Position numbers and translations under genes: made by a program. A stretch of DNA of 64,000 nucleotides from Pseudomonas oryzicola (GTDB lineage: Bacteria; Pseudomonadota; Gammaproteobacteria; Pseudomonadales; Pseudomonadaceae): NCBI RefSeq assembly GCF_014269185.2, contig NZ_JABWRZ020000001.1:149001-213000 (forward strand). Reading direction: 5' to 3'. Numbering within the stretch: position 1 is the first letter of the stretch; every line of letters begins with the position of its first letter. Below are positions 1-9,582 of this stretch, one piece after another. Below the pieces are notes generated by a model. The model did not search any database. It was given only the letters and a program-made list of their open reading frames with translations, and was not told the origin of the DNA.

Positions 1-1
1 C

Positions 2-1471
2 ACCACCCCGGCCAACTACGTCGAAGACCTGCGCAAAGCCTACGTGCTGGCCGACTTCGCCGAGCGTCGCGAGCTGATCAGCAAGCGTACCGCCGAGCTG
101 GCCATGCAGCAGGAAGGTACCGCCATCGTGCCACCGGCGCTGCTGGACGAAGTGACCGCCCTGGTGGAGTGGCCAGTACCGCTGGTGTGCTCGTTCGAGG
201 AGCGTTTCCTCGAAGTGCCGCAAGAAGCCCTGATCACCACCATGCAGGACAACCAGAAGTACTTCTGCCTGCTGGACAGCGAAGGCAAGCTGCTGCCGCG
301 CTTCATCACCGTGGCCAACGTCGAGAGCCGTGATCCGAAGCAGATCGTGCAGGGTAACGAGAAAGTCGTGCGCCCACGCCTGACCGACGCCGAGTTCTTC
401 TTCAAGCAGGACAAGAAGCAGCCGCTGGAAACCTTCAATGAGCGTCTGAAGAACGTGGTCTTCCAGGCTCAGCTGGGTACCGTGTACGACAAGGCCGAGC
501 GCGTTTCCAGGCTGGCCGCCTTCATCGCCCCGCTGATCGGCGGCGACGCCCAGCGCGCCGGCCGCGCCGGCCTGCTGTCGAAGTGCGACCTGGCCACCGA
601 GATGGTCGGCGAATTCCCTGAGATGCAGGGTGTCGCCGGTTACTACTACGCGCTCAACGACGGTGAGCCGGAAGACGTCGCCCTGGCCCTGAACGAGCAG
701 TACATGCCGCGCGGTGCTGGCGCGGAGCTGCCGCAGACCCTCACCGGTGCTGCCGTAGCCATCGCCGACAAGCTCGATACCCTGGTTGGTATCTTCGGTA
801 TCGGCATGCTGCCCACCGGCAGCAAGGACCCGTATGCCCTGCGTCGGGCCGCCCTGGGCGTGCTGCGCATCCTGATCGAAAAGCAGCTGGACCTGGACCT
901 GACCGCAGCGGTCGACTTCGCGGTCAAGCAGTACGGCGCCAAGGTGAAGGCCGCCGGCCTGGCCGAACAGGTACTGGAGTTCATCTTCGACCGCCTGCGT
1001 GCCCGCTACGAAGACGAAGGCATCGACGTTGCCACCTACCTGTCGGTACGAGCCCTGCAGCCACGCTCGGCGCTTGACTTCGACCAGCGCGTGCAGGCCG
1101 TGCAGGCGTTCCGCAAGCTGCCGGAGGCCGAGGCTCTGGCTGCAGTGAACAAGCGCGTTTCCAACCTGCTGAGCAAGGCCGAAGGCGCCATCGCCGACCA
1201 GGTCGAGCCGAAGTACTTCGACAACGCCAACGAGTTCTCCCTGTACTCGGCCATCCAGCAGGCCGACCAGGCGGTGCAACCGATGGCTGCTGCACGCCAG
1301 TACAGCGAATCGCTGGCTCGCCTGGCAGCCCTGCGTGATCCGGTCGACGCCTTCTTCGAGGCGGTGATGGTCAACGCCGAGGACGCCAAGGTACGCGCCA
1401 ACCGTTATGCCCTGCTCAGCCGTCTGCGCGGCCTGTTCCTGGGTGTAGCCGACATTTCGCTGCTGGGGTAA
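2..1471 (+). CDS. glyS: Glycyl-tRNA synthetase beta subunit, 3' part (5' end outside window)
   Basis: This is the C-terminal 489 codons of the beta chain of the bacterial alpha2beta2 glycyl-tRNA synthetase, which charges tRNA-Gly in the cytoplasm together with GlyS's partner GlyQ. The reading frame is open from base 2, so the start lies upstream of the window. Recognisable beta-subunit stretches are [23 protein letters not shown] near the visible start and [19 protein letters not shown] in the middle, the latter being the hallmark of the HD-like region of this subunit. The stop TAA is 3 bases before the TTG start of gmhB, suggesting one transcript with gmhB and plsC. The assignment rests on overall sequence recognition. 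Confidence 0.97.
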   Translation, partial: TTPANYVEDLRKAYVLADFAERRELISKRTAELAMQQEGTAIVPPALLDEVTALVEWPVPLVCSFEERFLEVPQEALITTMQDNQKYFCLLDSEGKLLPRFITVANVESRDPKQIVQGNEKVVRPRLTDAEFFFKQDKKQPLETFNERLKNVVFQAQLGTVYDKAERVSRLAAFIAPLIGGDAQRAGRAGLLSKCDLATEMVGEFPEMQGVAGYYYALNDGEPEDVALALNEQYMPRGAGAELPQTLTGAAVAIADKLDTLVGIFGIGMLPTGSKDPYALRRAALGVLRILIEKQLDLDLTAAVDFAVKQYGAKVKAAGLAEQVLEFIFDRLRARYEDEGIDVATYLSVRALQPRSALDFDQRVQAVQAFRKLPEAEALAAVNKRVSNLLSKAEGAIADQVEPKYFDNANEFSLYSAIQQADQAVQPMAAARQYSESLARLAALRDPVDAFFEAVMVNAEDAKVRANRYALLSRLRGLFLGVADISLLG

Positions 1472-1474
1472 GCC

Positions 1475-2002
1475 TTGAAACTGCTGATTCTCGACCGTGA
1501 CGGGGTGATCAACTACGACTCCGACGCCTATATCAAGACGCTGGAAGAATGGGTCCCGATCCCTGGCTCGGTCGCAGCGATCGCGCAGTTGAGCAAGGCG
1601 GGCTGGACGGTGGCTGTCGCCACCAACCAGTCCGGCATTGCTCGTGGCTACTACCCCCTGGCCACCCTGGAAGCCATGCACGCGCGGCTGCGCGCGCTGG
1701 TGGCGGAGCAGGGCGGCGAGGTGGGGCATATCGTGTATTGCCCGCATGGGCCCGACGAAGGCTGCGATTGCCGCAAGCCCAAGCCTGGCATGCTGCGGGC
1801 TATCGCCGAGCATTACCGGGTCGGCCTCGAAGGCGTCTGGTTCGTCGGCGACAGCAAGGGTGACCTGGAAGCCGCCTTGGCCGTCGGTGCACAACCGGTG
1901 TTGGTAAAAACCGGCAAGGGCGAGCGTACCCTGGAAAAAGGCGTTCCGGAAACTACACTGATTTTCGACGATCTGGCAGCTATCGCCAGAGAACTAATTT
2001 AA
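1475..2002 (+). CDS. gmhB: D-glycero-beta-D-manno-heptose-1,7-bisphosphate 7-phosphatase
   Basis: A 175-residue HAD-superfamily phosphatase that removes the 7-phosphate of heptose bisphosphate in the ADP-heptose pathway for lipopolysaccharide inner core. The HAD motif I DRDGVINYDS is at residues 6-15, with the two catalytic aspartates. Motif II is the TNQSGIARGYY region near residue 50. The Cys/His zinc loop CPHGPDEGCDCRKPKPGM is near residue 89 and is typical of GmhB. Motif IV is FVGDSKGDLEAA. The start is TTG, chosen because it gives the canonical MKLLILDRDG N-terminus 3 bases after glyS. The histidinol-phosphatase family is related, but the zinc loop and context favour GmhB. Confidence 0.95.
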   Translation: MKLLILDRDGVINYDSDAYIKTLEEWVPIPGSVAAIAQLSKAGWTVAVATNQSGIARGYYPLATLEAMHARLRALVAEQGGEVGHIVYCPHGPDEGCDCRKPKPGMLRAIAEHYRVGLEGVWFVGDSKGDLEAALAVGAQPVLVKTGKGERTLEKGVPETTLIFDDLAAIARELI

Positions 2003-2048
2003 ACAGTGCGCCTACGGGCGCATTTTTCTCAGGCGGGCATGCCCCGCA

Positions 2049-2834
2049 ATGGTACAAGCCACTATGTCGATCCTGCAGGCGATCAGAATCTTTCTTTTTT
2101 ACCTGCTGCTGGGCACCAGTTCATTGCTGTGGTGCTCGCTGAGCTTCTTCGTCGCGCCGTTCCTGTCCTTCCCCAAGCGCTACACGTTCATCAATGTGTA
2201 CTGGTGCCGCTGCGCCTTGTTCCTGGTGCGTACCATCCTGGGCATCGATTACAAGATCACCGGTGCCGAAAACGTGCCGACTGAGCCTTGCGTGATCCTG
2301 TCCAACCACCAGAGCACCTGGGAAACATTCTTCCTGTCCCAGTACTTCTCGCCGTTGAGCCAGGTGCTCAAGCGCGAGTTGCTGTACGTGCCGTTCTTCG
2401 GTTGGGCGATGGCCATGCTGCGGCCGATCGCGATCAATCGCGACAATCCCAAGGAAGCCCTGCGCCAGGTAGCGAGCAAAGGTGATGAACTGCTCAAGCA
2501 GAAAGTGTGGGTGCTGATCTTCCCGGAAGGCACCCGGGTACCATTCGGCACCATCGGCAAGTTCTCCCGTGGCGGTACTGCCTTGGCAGTAAATGCCGGG
2601 CTGCCGGTGCTGCCGATCGCGCACAACGCTGGCAAATTCTGGCCAAAGACCGGTTGGGGCAAACGCGCAGGTACCATCGAGGTGGTCATTGGCGAACCGA
2701 TGTACGCCAATGGCACCGGGCCACGTGCCATCGCCGAGCTCAATGACCGCGCCGCAGCATGGAATGAGGCGACCCAGCGGGCTATGGGTTCGCTGCCGCC
2801 AGAAGCGGAAAAACCTCAAGAGCAACTTGCCTGA
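2049..2834 (+). CDS. plsC: 1-acyl-sn-glycerol-3-phosphate acyltransferase
   Basis: A 261-residue PlsC-type acyltransferase that converts lysophosphatidic acid to phosphatidic acid at the inner membrane. A hydrophobic N-terminal segment (about residues 10-40) precedes the acyltransferase block I NHQSTWETFF (an H-x4-E version of the HX4D motif) near residue 86. Block III is FPEGTRVPFG near residue 159. An in-frame ATG at 2064 (MSILQAIRIF) is an equally plausible start, giving 256 residues. It is probably co-transcribed with glyS and gmhB. A strong terminator follows about 130 bases downstream. Pseudomonas genomes carry several PlsC paralogues, so this may be one of two or more active enzymes. 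Confidence 0.93.
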   Translation: MVQATMSILQAIRIFLFYLLLGTSSLLWCSLSFFVAPFLSFPKRYTFINVYWCRCALFLVRTILGIDYKITGAENVPTEPCVILSNHQSTWETFFLSQYFSPLSQVLKRELLYVPFFGWAMAMLRPIAINRDNPKEALRQVASKGDELLKQKVWVLIFPEGTRVPFGTIGKFSRGGTALAVNAGLPVLPIAHNAGKFWPKTGWGKRAGTIEVVIGEPMYANGTGPRAIAELNDRAAAWNEATQRAMGSLPPEAEKPQEQLA

Positions 2835-2962
2835 GCGCCTGTGGATAACTTGTGAGCATTTTTTGGATCAAGTACTCGGATTTGAAGCTAACTCTTTGAA
2901 TTAGCTGGTTATTTCTGTGTATGACATTTTTCTGAAAATCGTGCATAAGTTTTTTGGGGCAT

Positions 2963-2993
2963 AAAAAACCGGCTTTTACAGCCGGTTTTTTTT
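2963..2993. terminator. Rho-independent terminator between plsC and the MFS gene
   Basis: The stem AACCGGC/GCCGGTT with a 7-base loop is flanked by an A run on the left and a T run on the right. It can therefore terminate both the rightward glyS-gmhB-plsC transcript and the leftward MFS transcript arriving from the other side. The 2835-3049 gap also holds one perfect DnaA-box 9-mer (TGTGGATAA, 2840-2848) just after plsC. Confidence 0.85.
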
Positions 2994-3049
2994 GGGTGAA
3001 TGATATGTGTGGCAGCGGTCAGGCGATTTTGTGCAGGCCACGCAAACCG

Positions 3050-4669
3050 TCAGACCTTGTCGATATCCACATCCTTGGTTTCTTTAAGGCAGAAGATCCC
3101 CACCACCAGGCTGACCCCGGTCACCAGCACCGGGTACCACAGCCCGTAGAAGATATCTCCGGTATACACCACCAGCGCGAACGATACCGTCGGCAGGAAG
3201 CCCCCGAACCAGCCATTACCGATGTGGTACGGCAGCGACATCGAGGTGTAGCGGATGCGGGTCGGGAACAGTTCGACCATAACCGCCGCCAGCGGGCCAT
3301 AGGTCATGGTTGCGATCAGGATCATTGCCACGATCAGCAACACCACCATAACCTGGTTGACCTGCGACGGGTCAGCCTTGGCCGGGTAGCCAGCCTGCTC
3401 CACTGCAGCGCGCATGGCTGCTTCGTCAAAGCCGCTGATGCTCTTGTCACCGATGTTCACCACCACCTCGCTGCCGGCTACATCCACCGAGCTGTATGGC
3501 AGGCCCTGCTTGACCAGGAAGGTCTTGACCTTGTCACACGGACTGTCGAAACGCGCCTTGCCCACCGGGTCGAACTGGAAGGTGCAGCCTTGCGGATCGG
3601 CAGTGACCACGATCGGTGCCTGGCGGCTGGCGGCGTCGATCTGTGGGTTGGCGTAATGGCTCAGCGCCTTGAACAGCGGGAAATACAGCAAGGTGGCCAG
3701 CAGCAGGCCAAGCATCAGGATCGGCTTGCGGCCAATACGGTCCGACAACCAGCCGAAGAACACGAAGAACGGCGCCCCGATCACCACGCTGATGATCAAC
3801 AGGGTATTGGCCTGGGCCGGGTCCATCTTCAGCATCTGGGTCATGAAGAACAGCACATAGAACTGCGCCGTATAGAAGGTCACAGCCTGCCCGGCGTTGA
3901 TGCTGAACAAGGCGGTAAGCACTACCTTAAGGTTCGGCCAGGAGGTGAACGACTCACGGATCGGCGATTTGCTGACCTTGCCCTGGGCCTTCATTTTCAC
4001 AAAGGCCGGCGACTCATGCATGCTCATGCGTATCCAGGTGGAAATGGCCAATAGCACGATCGACAACAGGAACGGCAAGCGCCAGCCCCAGGTCTCGAAC
4101 TGGTCGCCACTGATGTAGCGGCTGCCCAGCACGACCACCAGCGACAGCAACAGGCCGAGCGTGGCGGTGGACTGGATGAAACCGGTATGGAAGCCGCGCT
4201 TGCCGGGCGGTGCATGTTCCGCCACGTAAGTGGCCGCTCCACCGTATTCACCGCCCAGCGCTAGACCCTGCAGCATGCGCAGAACCACGAGGATGATCGG
4301 TGCGGCAATGCCGATGCTGGCGTAGGTGGGCAACAGGCCGACGGCGAAGGTGGACAGGCCCATCAGCACGATGGTGACCAGGAAGGTGTACTTGCGCCCG
4401 ATCATGTCACCCAGACGGCCGAACACCAATGCACCGAATGGCCGCACCAGGAAGCCGGCAGCAAAGGCCATCAGGGCAAAGATGAACGCAGTGGTGTCGT
4501 TCACACCAGCAAAGAACTGCTTGCTGATGACCGCGGCCAGCGCGCCATAGAGAAAAAAGTCATACCACTCGAACACCGTCCCGAGGGATGACGCGAAAAT
4601 GATCTTGCGCTCTTCACGACGGCTGGAGCTGCTGGCCGCCGCACTCTGCTCTTGGATGTAATCCGACAT
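3050..4669 (-). CDS. MFS transporter of the metabolite:H+ symporter (MHS) family
   Basis: A 539-residue inner-membrane carrier of the MHS branch of the major facilitator superfamily (ShiA/KgtP/ProP relatives), which imports organic acids or osmolytes with protons; the substrate is unknown. Visible signatures are GRLGDMIGRKYTF between TM2 and TM3, LGGEYGGAATYVAEHAP in TM4-5 and GWLSDRIGRKPIL between TM8 and TM9. The start at 4669 (MSDYIQEQ) was preferred to an upstream in-frame ATG at 4759 because GAGGA sits just before it. An unusual soluble insert of about 90 residues with two cysteines lies at roughly residues 355-445, between the TM9 and TM10 regions. It lies next to a GMC oxidoreductase on the same strand, so import and oxidation may be linked. 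Confidence 0.88.
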   Translation of the reverse strand: MSDYIQEQSAAASSSSRREERKIIFASSLGTVFEWYDFFLYGALAAVISKQFFAGVNDTTAFIFALMAFAAGFLVRPFGALVFGRLGDMIGRKYTFLVTIVLMGLSTFAVGLLPTYASIGIAAPIILVVLRMLQGLALGGEYGGAATYVAEHAPPGKRGFHTGFIQSTATLGLLLSLVVVLGSRYISGDQFETWGWRLPFLLSIVLLAISTWIRMSMHESPAFVKMKAQGKVSKSPIRESFTSWPNLKVVLTALFSINAGQAVTFYTAQFYVLFFMTQMLKMDPAQANTLLIISVVIGAPFFVFFGWLSDRIGRKPILMLGLLLATLLYFPLFKALSHYANPQIDAASRQAPIVVTADPQGCTFQFDPVGKARFDSPCDKVKTFLVKQGLPYSSVDVAGSEVVVNIGDKSISGFDEAAMRAAVEQAGYPAKADPSQVNQVMVVLLIVAMILIATMTYGPLAAVMVELFPTRIRYTSMSLPYHIGNGWFGGFLPTVSFALVVYTGDIFYGLWYPVLVTGVSLVVGIFCLKETKDVDIDKV

Positions 4670-4768
4670 CGTTGCTGTCCTCGGCCCTAAGGCCACAGTG
4701 ATTATTGTTGTTGTTCCACTGTCGACGGCTTCTGACCGCAAGCCGCCGTTCACTTGCACGCACCCTGG

Positions 4769-6415
4769 TCAGGGCGTCGGTATCGCGTCTTCGTTCAGAC
4801 AGGTCTGGGTAGCCGCTCCTTTGAGGATCAGTTGTGCCGCCTTTTCAGCGATCATCAGGGTGGGTGAACAGGTATTACCGGAAGTGATCTGCGGCATGAT
4901 CGAGGCATCGGCGACACGCAGGCCGGGGATGCCATGCACCCGCAGCTGGTTATCCACAACGTCCATTACGCCGTTGCCCATGCGGCAGGTGCCGACCGGG
5001 TGGAAGATAGTAGTGCCGATCTTGCCGGCGGCTTCGAACAGCTCTTCCTCGCTTTGCAGGGCTGGGCCTGGCAAATATTCCCTGGGCTCGAAGGCGGCCA
5101 GGGCAGGGGCCTGGACGATACGCCGGGTAAGCCGAATGGCATCGGCAGCGACGCGCAGGTCCTCGGCGGCGCTGAGGTAGTTGGGGTCGATCAGCGGCGT
5201 GCTGCTCATGTCGGCGCTGCGGATATCGATACGCCCACGGCTGGCCGGACGCAGGTTGCACACCGATGCGGTAAAGGCCGGAAACGCATGCAATGGTTCG
5301 CCGAAGCGCTCCAGTGACAGCGGCTGCACGTGATACTGCAGGTTGGCGCTGGGCTGCTCCGGGTCAGAGCGCACGAAAGCGCCCAGCTGGCTCGGGGCCA
5401 TGGCCAGGGGGCCGCTGCGGTCGTAGAGATAGCGCAGGCCCATGCCCAGCTTGCCTAACAGGCTGTTGGCCATCTGGTTCAGGGTGCGGGTATTACGGAC
5501 CTGGTAGATCAGACGCAGTTGCAGGTGGTCCTGCAGGTTGCCACCCACACCTGGCATGTCGTGACGCACGCCAATACCCAGGCGTTCCAGCAACGGGCGT
5601 GGACCGATGCCGGAGCGCTGCAGAATGCCAGGTGACCCGACCGCTCCCGCGCACAGCACAATCTCGCGACGGGCCGCAAACTCGTGCCAGGCGCCTTGCC
5701 ACAGCGCTTTCACTGCCCGCGCACGGGTGTTATTGAGGAGCACCTGGTCAACCTGGACGCCGGTCAGCACGGTAAGGTTGGGACGGTTCCTGATCGGCCG
5801 CAGGAAAGCCTTGGAGGCGTTCCAGCGCACACCGCTGCGCTGGTTGACCTGAAAGTATCCGCAGCCTTGGTTGTCGCCGGTGTTGAAGTCATCGACCTTG
5901 CCGATGCCACTCTGCTCGGCAGCATCGCGAAAGGCATCGAGGATCGGCCAGCTGTAGCGCTGGCGCTCGACCCGCCATTCGCCCTCACCGCCATGGTGCT
6001 CGCTGGCACCGGCGAAGTGGCTTTCGCTGGCCTTGAACAGCGGCAATACATCCTTCCAGGCCCAGCCGTCGTTGCCTTGCTCGGCCCAGCGGTCATAGTC
6101 TGCCGCCTGGCCGCGCATGTAGATCATGCCGTTGATCGAGGAACAGCCACCCAGCACCTTGCCTCGCGGGTAACCCAACGCACGGCCGCCCAGGCCGGAC
6201 TGCGCCTCGGTCCTGAAGCACCAGTCGGTGCGCGGGTTGCCAATGCAGTAGAGGTAACCGACGGGGATGTGAATCCATGGATAGTTGTCGCGGCCACCGG
6301 CTTCCAGCAGCAGGACGCGGCAGGAGGGGTCGGCGGATAAACGATTGGCCAGCAGGCATCCGGCGGGGCCGGCACCCACAACCACATAGTCGAAGACAGA
6401 ATCGGCTGATGGCAT
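4769..6415 (-). CDS. GMC-family FAD-dependent alcohol/choline dehydrogenase-like oxidoreductase
   Basis: A 548-residue glucose-methanol-choline oxidoreductase. The N-terminal FAD-binding motif VVVGAGPAGCLLANRLS is followed by an LLLEAG segment. The GMC signature PRGKVLGGCSSINGMIYMRG is at about residues 79-98. The C-terminal catalytic region contains FHPVGTCRMG (active-site His) and GNTCSPTLMIAEKAA. These enzymes oxidise primary alcohols or choline to aldehydes and pass electrons to the respiratory chain or oxygen. The exact substrate cannot be read from sequence, and BetA/AlkJ-type names are family-level guesses. It is divergent from the LysR gene at 6581, which may control it, and lies 99 bases upstream of the MFS gene on the same strand. 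Confidence 0.9.
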   Translation of the reverse strand: MPSADSVFDYVVVGAGPAGCLLANRLSADPSCRVLLLEAGGRDNYPWIHIPVGYLYCIGNPRTDWCFRTEAQSGLGGRALGYPRGKVLGGCSSINGMIYMRGQAADYDRWAEQGNDGWAWKDVLPLFKASESHFAGASEHHGGEGEWRVERQRYSWPILDAFRDAAEQSGIGKVDDFNTGDNQGCGYFQVNQRSGVRWNASKAFLRPIRNRPNLTVLTGVQVDQVLLNNTRARAVKALWQGAWHEFAARREIVLCAGAVGSPGILQRSGIGPRPLLERLGIGVRHDMPGVGGNLQDHLQLRLIYQVRNTRTLNQMANSLLGKLGMGLRYLYDRSGPLAMAPSQLGAFVRSDPEQPSANLQYHVQPLSLERFGEPLHAFPAFTASVCNLRPASRGRIDIRSADMSSTPLIDPNYLSAAEDLRVAADAIRLTRRIVQAPALAAFEPREYLPGPALQSEEELFEAAGKIGTTIFHPVGTCRMGNGVMDVVDNQLRVHGIPGLRVADASIMPQITSGNTCSPTLMIAEKAAQLILKGAATQTCLNEDAIPTP

Positions 6416-6580
6416 GTGTAACCTCGCGCCTGTTTTTTATTCTTGTCCCGAACCATCTTAGTGAGTAATTTCGTGGAGGAAACACGAAATTTCGCGCAGC
6501 TGCTGTGCGTTTTGGCACAGCGACCATCACTGCAACGGTGCGCTACTAGAAAAGTTCGCGCCTGGAGCATAGGGACTAGC

Positions 6581-7468
6581 ATGTTCGACTGGAACGATCT
6601 GCGGTTTTTCCTCGAGTTGCAGCGTAGTGGCCGCCTGCTTACCGCCGCCAAGCGCCTCAACACCACCCATAGCACCGTGGCCCGGCATATCGAGAACATC
6701 GAGCAGAGCCTGGGCACTGCGTTATTCGTGCAGCATGCCCAAGGCTACGAGCTGACCCCCTCGGGCCAGGCCCTGCTCAAACACGCCGAAGCCATGGAAA
6801 ATGTCGCCCTGCTGGCGCAGGAAGAAATCACCCAGGCCATCACCCCGCTGGGCAAAATTCGCCTTGGGGTCACCGAAGGCATCGGCATCATGTTCTTCAC
6901 CCCGCGCATGAATGCGCTGTTCGAACGCTACCCAGGCCTGGAAGTGGAGTTGGTGGCAGTGCCGCGCTTCGTCAGCATTCTCAACCGCGAGGCAGAGATC
7001 AGCATCCACCTGGAACGCCCCAACGCCGATTTGCTGATCACGCGCAAACTCACCGACTATCGCCTGGCCCTGTACGCCAGCAAGGCTTATCTGGACCGGG
7101 CGCCAGCGCTACGCAACCGCGAAGACCTGGCCCGGCACAGCTGGATCGGCTACGTCGACGATTTGCTGTTCAGCCAGGAGCTGTTGTTTCTCAACAGCTT
7201 CTGCCGCACACCCAACGTGGTATTTCGCAGCACCAGCGTGATCGCTCAGCAGGCCGCCGCCCGCGCCGGGCTGGGTATTGCCGTGCTGCCCAACTACATG
7301 GCCCGCTGCGATCCGACACTGGTGCGGGTGCTGCCTGGCGAGACTATCCAGCGCAGCTACTGGATATGCACCCGTCGCGAGCTGCACAAGTCGGTGCGCC
7401 TACGGGTCGTGTGGGACTACCTGCTGGCGCTGTGCGCGGCTGAACAGAGCGAACTGCTAGCCCAGTAG
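6581..7468 (+). CDS. LysR-type transcriptional regulator
   Basis: A 295-residue LysR-family DNA-binding protein. The N-terminal winged HTH spans about residues 1-60 (MFDWNDLRFFLELQRSGRL, then AAKRLNTTHSTVARHIENIE). It is followed by the linker helix and a periplasmic-binding-like effector domain. I chose the ATG at 6581 because it places the HTH at the N-terminus as in all family members; an in-frame upstream ATG would add 46 unrelated residues. It is divergent from the GMC/MFS pair and likely regulates it; the effector is unknown. Its last 12 bases overlap the convergent TauE-like gene. Confidence 0.92.
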   Translation: MFDWNDLRFFLELQRSGRLLTAAKRLNTTHSTVARHIENIEQSLGTALFVQHAQGYELTPSGQALLKHAEAMENVALLAQEEITQAITPLGKIRLGVTEGIGIMFFTPRMNALFERYPGLEVELVAVPRFVSILNREAEISIHLERPNADLLITRKLTDYRLALYASKAYLDRAPALRNREDLARHSWIGYVDDLLFSQELLFLNSFCRTPNVVFRSTSVIAQQAAARAGLGIAVLPNYMARCDPTLVRVLPGETIQRSYWICTRRELHKSVRLRVVWDYLLALCAAEQSELLAQ

Positions 7469-8275
7469 CGCCTTGCCGGCAAGCAGTGCCGCCGCCACCC
7501 ACCCCGCCATAGCGAACATCTGCTGCAAACGCGGCCCGGCCAGCCTGGCCGCCAAAGGCCGCGCCAGCAGCAAGCCGAGCACCGCGCCAACGGCAAACGG
7601 CGCACCGACCTGCCAGTGCATGACCCCGGCGAGGCTGGCACTGACCACACTGCCGGTAGACACCAGGGCAATCACCGCCAATGAGGTAGAGACGATGCTG
7701 GCCATGCGCAGATTGGTATAGCGGTTCAGCGCCGGAATGATGACAAAGCCACCGCCCACACCAAGCAGCCCGGATAGCAGGCCGGATAATGCCCCCGTGA
7801 ACGCCAGGGCACGCGCGCAGGGCAGCGTCCAGCGCAAACGGCCCTGCAGCGGGTTGAGTACGCAGGGTTCGATGTAGCGATGCGCGTCATTGGCTTCGCC
7901 GCGCAATTCCATGGCCGCCTTGCGCCAGATGCGCAGACACGCGTACACCAGTACCCCGGCAAATACCAGCTGCAAGGGTGAATTGGGCACGCGGTGCGCA
8001 AGCATCAGCCCGAACGGTGCTGCGGCCACACCCACCAAGGCGATGAACAACGCCGCCCGGTAGCGCACCAGGCCCTGGCGCAAGCCCAGCACGGCCCCCA
8101 CTGCCGCCGCCAGGCCAACGGCCAGCAGGCCGACCGGTGCCGCCTCGACCATCGACAGCCCCAGGCCGAACACCAGTAATGGCACTGCCAGAATGCCACC
8201 GCCTGCACCGGTTAGCGCCAGCACCGCGCCAATGATTGCCCCCAGGCCTGCGCCCAACAGTTGATGCTCGATCAC
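7457..8275 (-). CDS. TauE/SafE-family sulfur compound exporter
   Basis: A polytopic membrane protein of 272 residues (TauE/SafE, formerly DUF81) with repeated glycine-rich hydrophobic segments such as GAIIGAVLALTGAGGGILAVPLL at the N-terminus and GLLSGLLGVGGGFVIIPAL in the second half, the internal duplication typical of the family. Members are proposed to export sulfite, sulfoacetate or related anions. The start is the GTG at 8275, which overlaps the TGA of the SQR-like gene in a GTGA coupling; a longer reading of 286 residues is possible. Its place after SQR and persulfide dioxygenase suggests removal of sulfite or thiosulfate made from sulfide oxidation. Confidence 0.87.
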   Translation of the reverse strand: MIEHQLLGAGLGAIIGAVLALTGAGGGILAVPLLVFGLGLSMVEAAPVGLLAVGLAAAVGAVLGLRQGLVRYRAALFIALVGVAAAPFGLMLAHRVPNSPLQLVFAGVLVYACLRIWRKAAMELRGEANDAHRYIEPCVLNPLQGRLRWTLPCARALAFTGALSGLLSGLLGVGGGFVIIPALNRYTNLRMASIVSTSLAVIALVSTGSVVSASLAGVMHWQVGAPFAVGAVLGLLLARPLAARLAGPRLQQMFAMAGWVAAALLAGKALLG

Positions 8276-9543
8276 TGGCCACCCTCGGCTACCAGCGGCT
8301 GCGGCCGCGCCAGCCACTCGCGCCCCTTGAGCATGCCTTTCCAGTACAAGGGTGGCAGCACTTGCGCCTTGAGCAACCAGGCCAGGCGCGTCGGCTTGCG
8401 GCCATCCAGCAACCAGCTGGGGAAGCTCGGCGCCAGCTTGCCGCCATAGGTGAACTCCGCCAGCACAATCTTGCCGCGTTCAACGGTAAGCGGGCAGGAG
8501 CCATACCCGTCGTACTGGGCCAGGTTCGGTAGCCTGCCCAGTGCCACCAGCACGTTGTTCGCCACTACCGGGGCCTGCTTGCGAGCAGCCGCAGCGGTCT
8601 TGGCATTGCTGGTATTGACCACGTCACCCAGGGCATGAACATTGGCGAACTGGCGATGGCGTAGCGTGTGCGGGTCGACATCCACCCAACCGGCACCGTC
8701 GGCCAATGGGCTTTCGCGAATGAAATCCGGCGCCACTTGTGGCGGCACCACATGCAGCATGTCGAAAGCCTCGCTGCGGGTTTCACTGCTGCCATCAGCC
8801 AAGGTCCGCACAAAGGTGGCGCGCTTGCTGGAGCCGTCCACGGCAACCAGGCGCTGGGCAAAGTTGAGGTCAACCGAATACTTCTCGATGTACTTCATCA
8901 GCGCGGGTACGTAGTCCGGCACACCGAACAACACCGCACCGGCATTGAAGAAGCTGGCTTTCACGGCGCCCAGCCGGCCATGGCGCAGCCAGTGGTCGCA
9001 AGACAGGTAAAGGGCCTTCTGCGGAGCGCCGGCGCATTTGATCGGCATGGGCGGCTGACAGAACAGGGCGCGGCCTTGCTTGAGCTGCCGCACCAGCTCC
9101 CAGGTATAGGGCGCCAGGTCATAGCGATAGTTGGAGGTGACGCCATTGCGCCCCAAGGTCTCGCTGAGCCCCTCGATAGCAGCCCAGTCCAGCTTCAGCC
9201 CTGGGCAAACCACCAGCTGTCGGTAACCGATGGCGCGGCCATCGTCGAGGATGACCTGCTGGCCCTGCGGGTCGAACCTTTGCACCTGGGCCTTTATCCA
9301 GCGCACACCGCGTGGAATGGTCGATGCCATGGTGCGGGCCGTGCTCGGTGCGTTGAACACGCCGGCACCAACCATGGTCCAGCCGGGCTGGTAATAATGC
9401 ACCTCGGCGGGGTCGATCAACGCCACGTCCAGCGACGGGTCACGGCTGATCAGGCTGGAGGCAGTGGCGATGCCGGCGGCACCGGCACCGACGATAACCA
9501 CTGTGTGGTGGTCGGTATTGGTAGGGGACAACAAGGCAGGCAT
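8272..9543 (-). CDS. sqr: Sulfide:quinone oxidoreductase-like FAD protein
   Basis: A 423-residue FAD/NAD(P)-fold flavoprotein resembling type II sulfide:quinone oxidoreductases, which oxidise H2S to persulfide and feed electrons to quinone. The N-terminal FAD motif is VVIVGAGAAGIATASSL (about residues 15-31). A second nucleotide-fold strand with LVVCPGLKLDW lies near residue 108. Candidate redox cysteines are seen in VVCPG and in IKCAGAPQKALYLSCDH. The neighbours are a persulfide dioxygenase upstream and a TauE-like exporter overlapping downstream, a typical heterotrophic sulfide-detoxification set. The operon is divergent from a FisR-like activator. Confidence 0.88.
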   Translation of the reverse strand: MPALLSPTNTDHHTVVIVGAGAAGIATASSLISRDPSLDVALIDPAEVHYYQPGWTMVGAGVFNAPSTARTMASTIPRGVRWIKAQVQRFDPQGQQVILDDGRAIGYRQLVVCPGLKLDWAAIEGLSETLGRNGVTSNYRYDLAPYTWELVRQLKQGRALFCQPPMPIKCAGAPQKALYLSCDHWLRHGRLGAVKASFFNAGAVLFGVPDYVPALMKYIEKYSVDLNFAQRLVAVDGSSKRATFVRTLADGSSETRSEAFDMLHVVPPQVAPDFIRESPLADGAGWVDVDPHTLRHRQFANVHALGDVVNTSNAKTAAAARKQAPVVANNVLVALGRLPNLAQYDGYGSCPLTVERGKIVLAEFTYGGKLAPSFPSWLLDGRKPTRLAWLLKAQVLPPLYWKGMLKGREWLARPQPLVAEGGQ

Positions 9544-9582
9544 GGCGGTAAATCCTGGAAATCTGGTTATGGAGCAGGGCGG

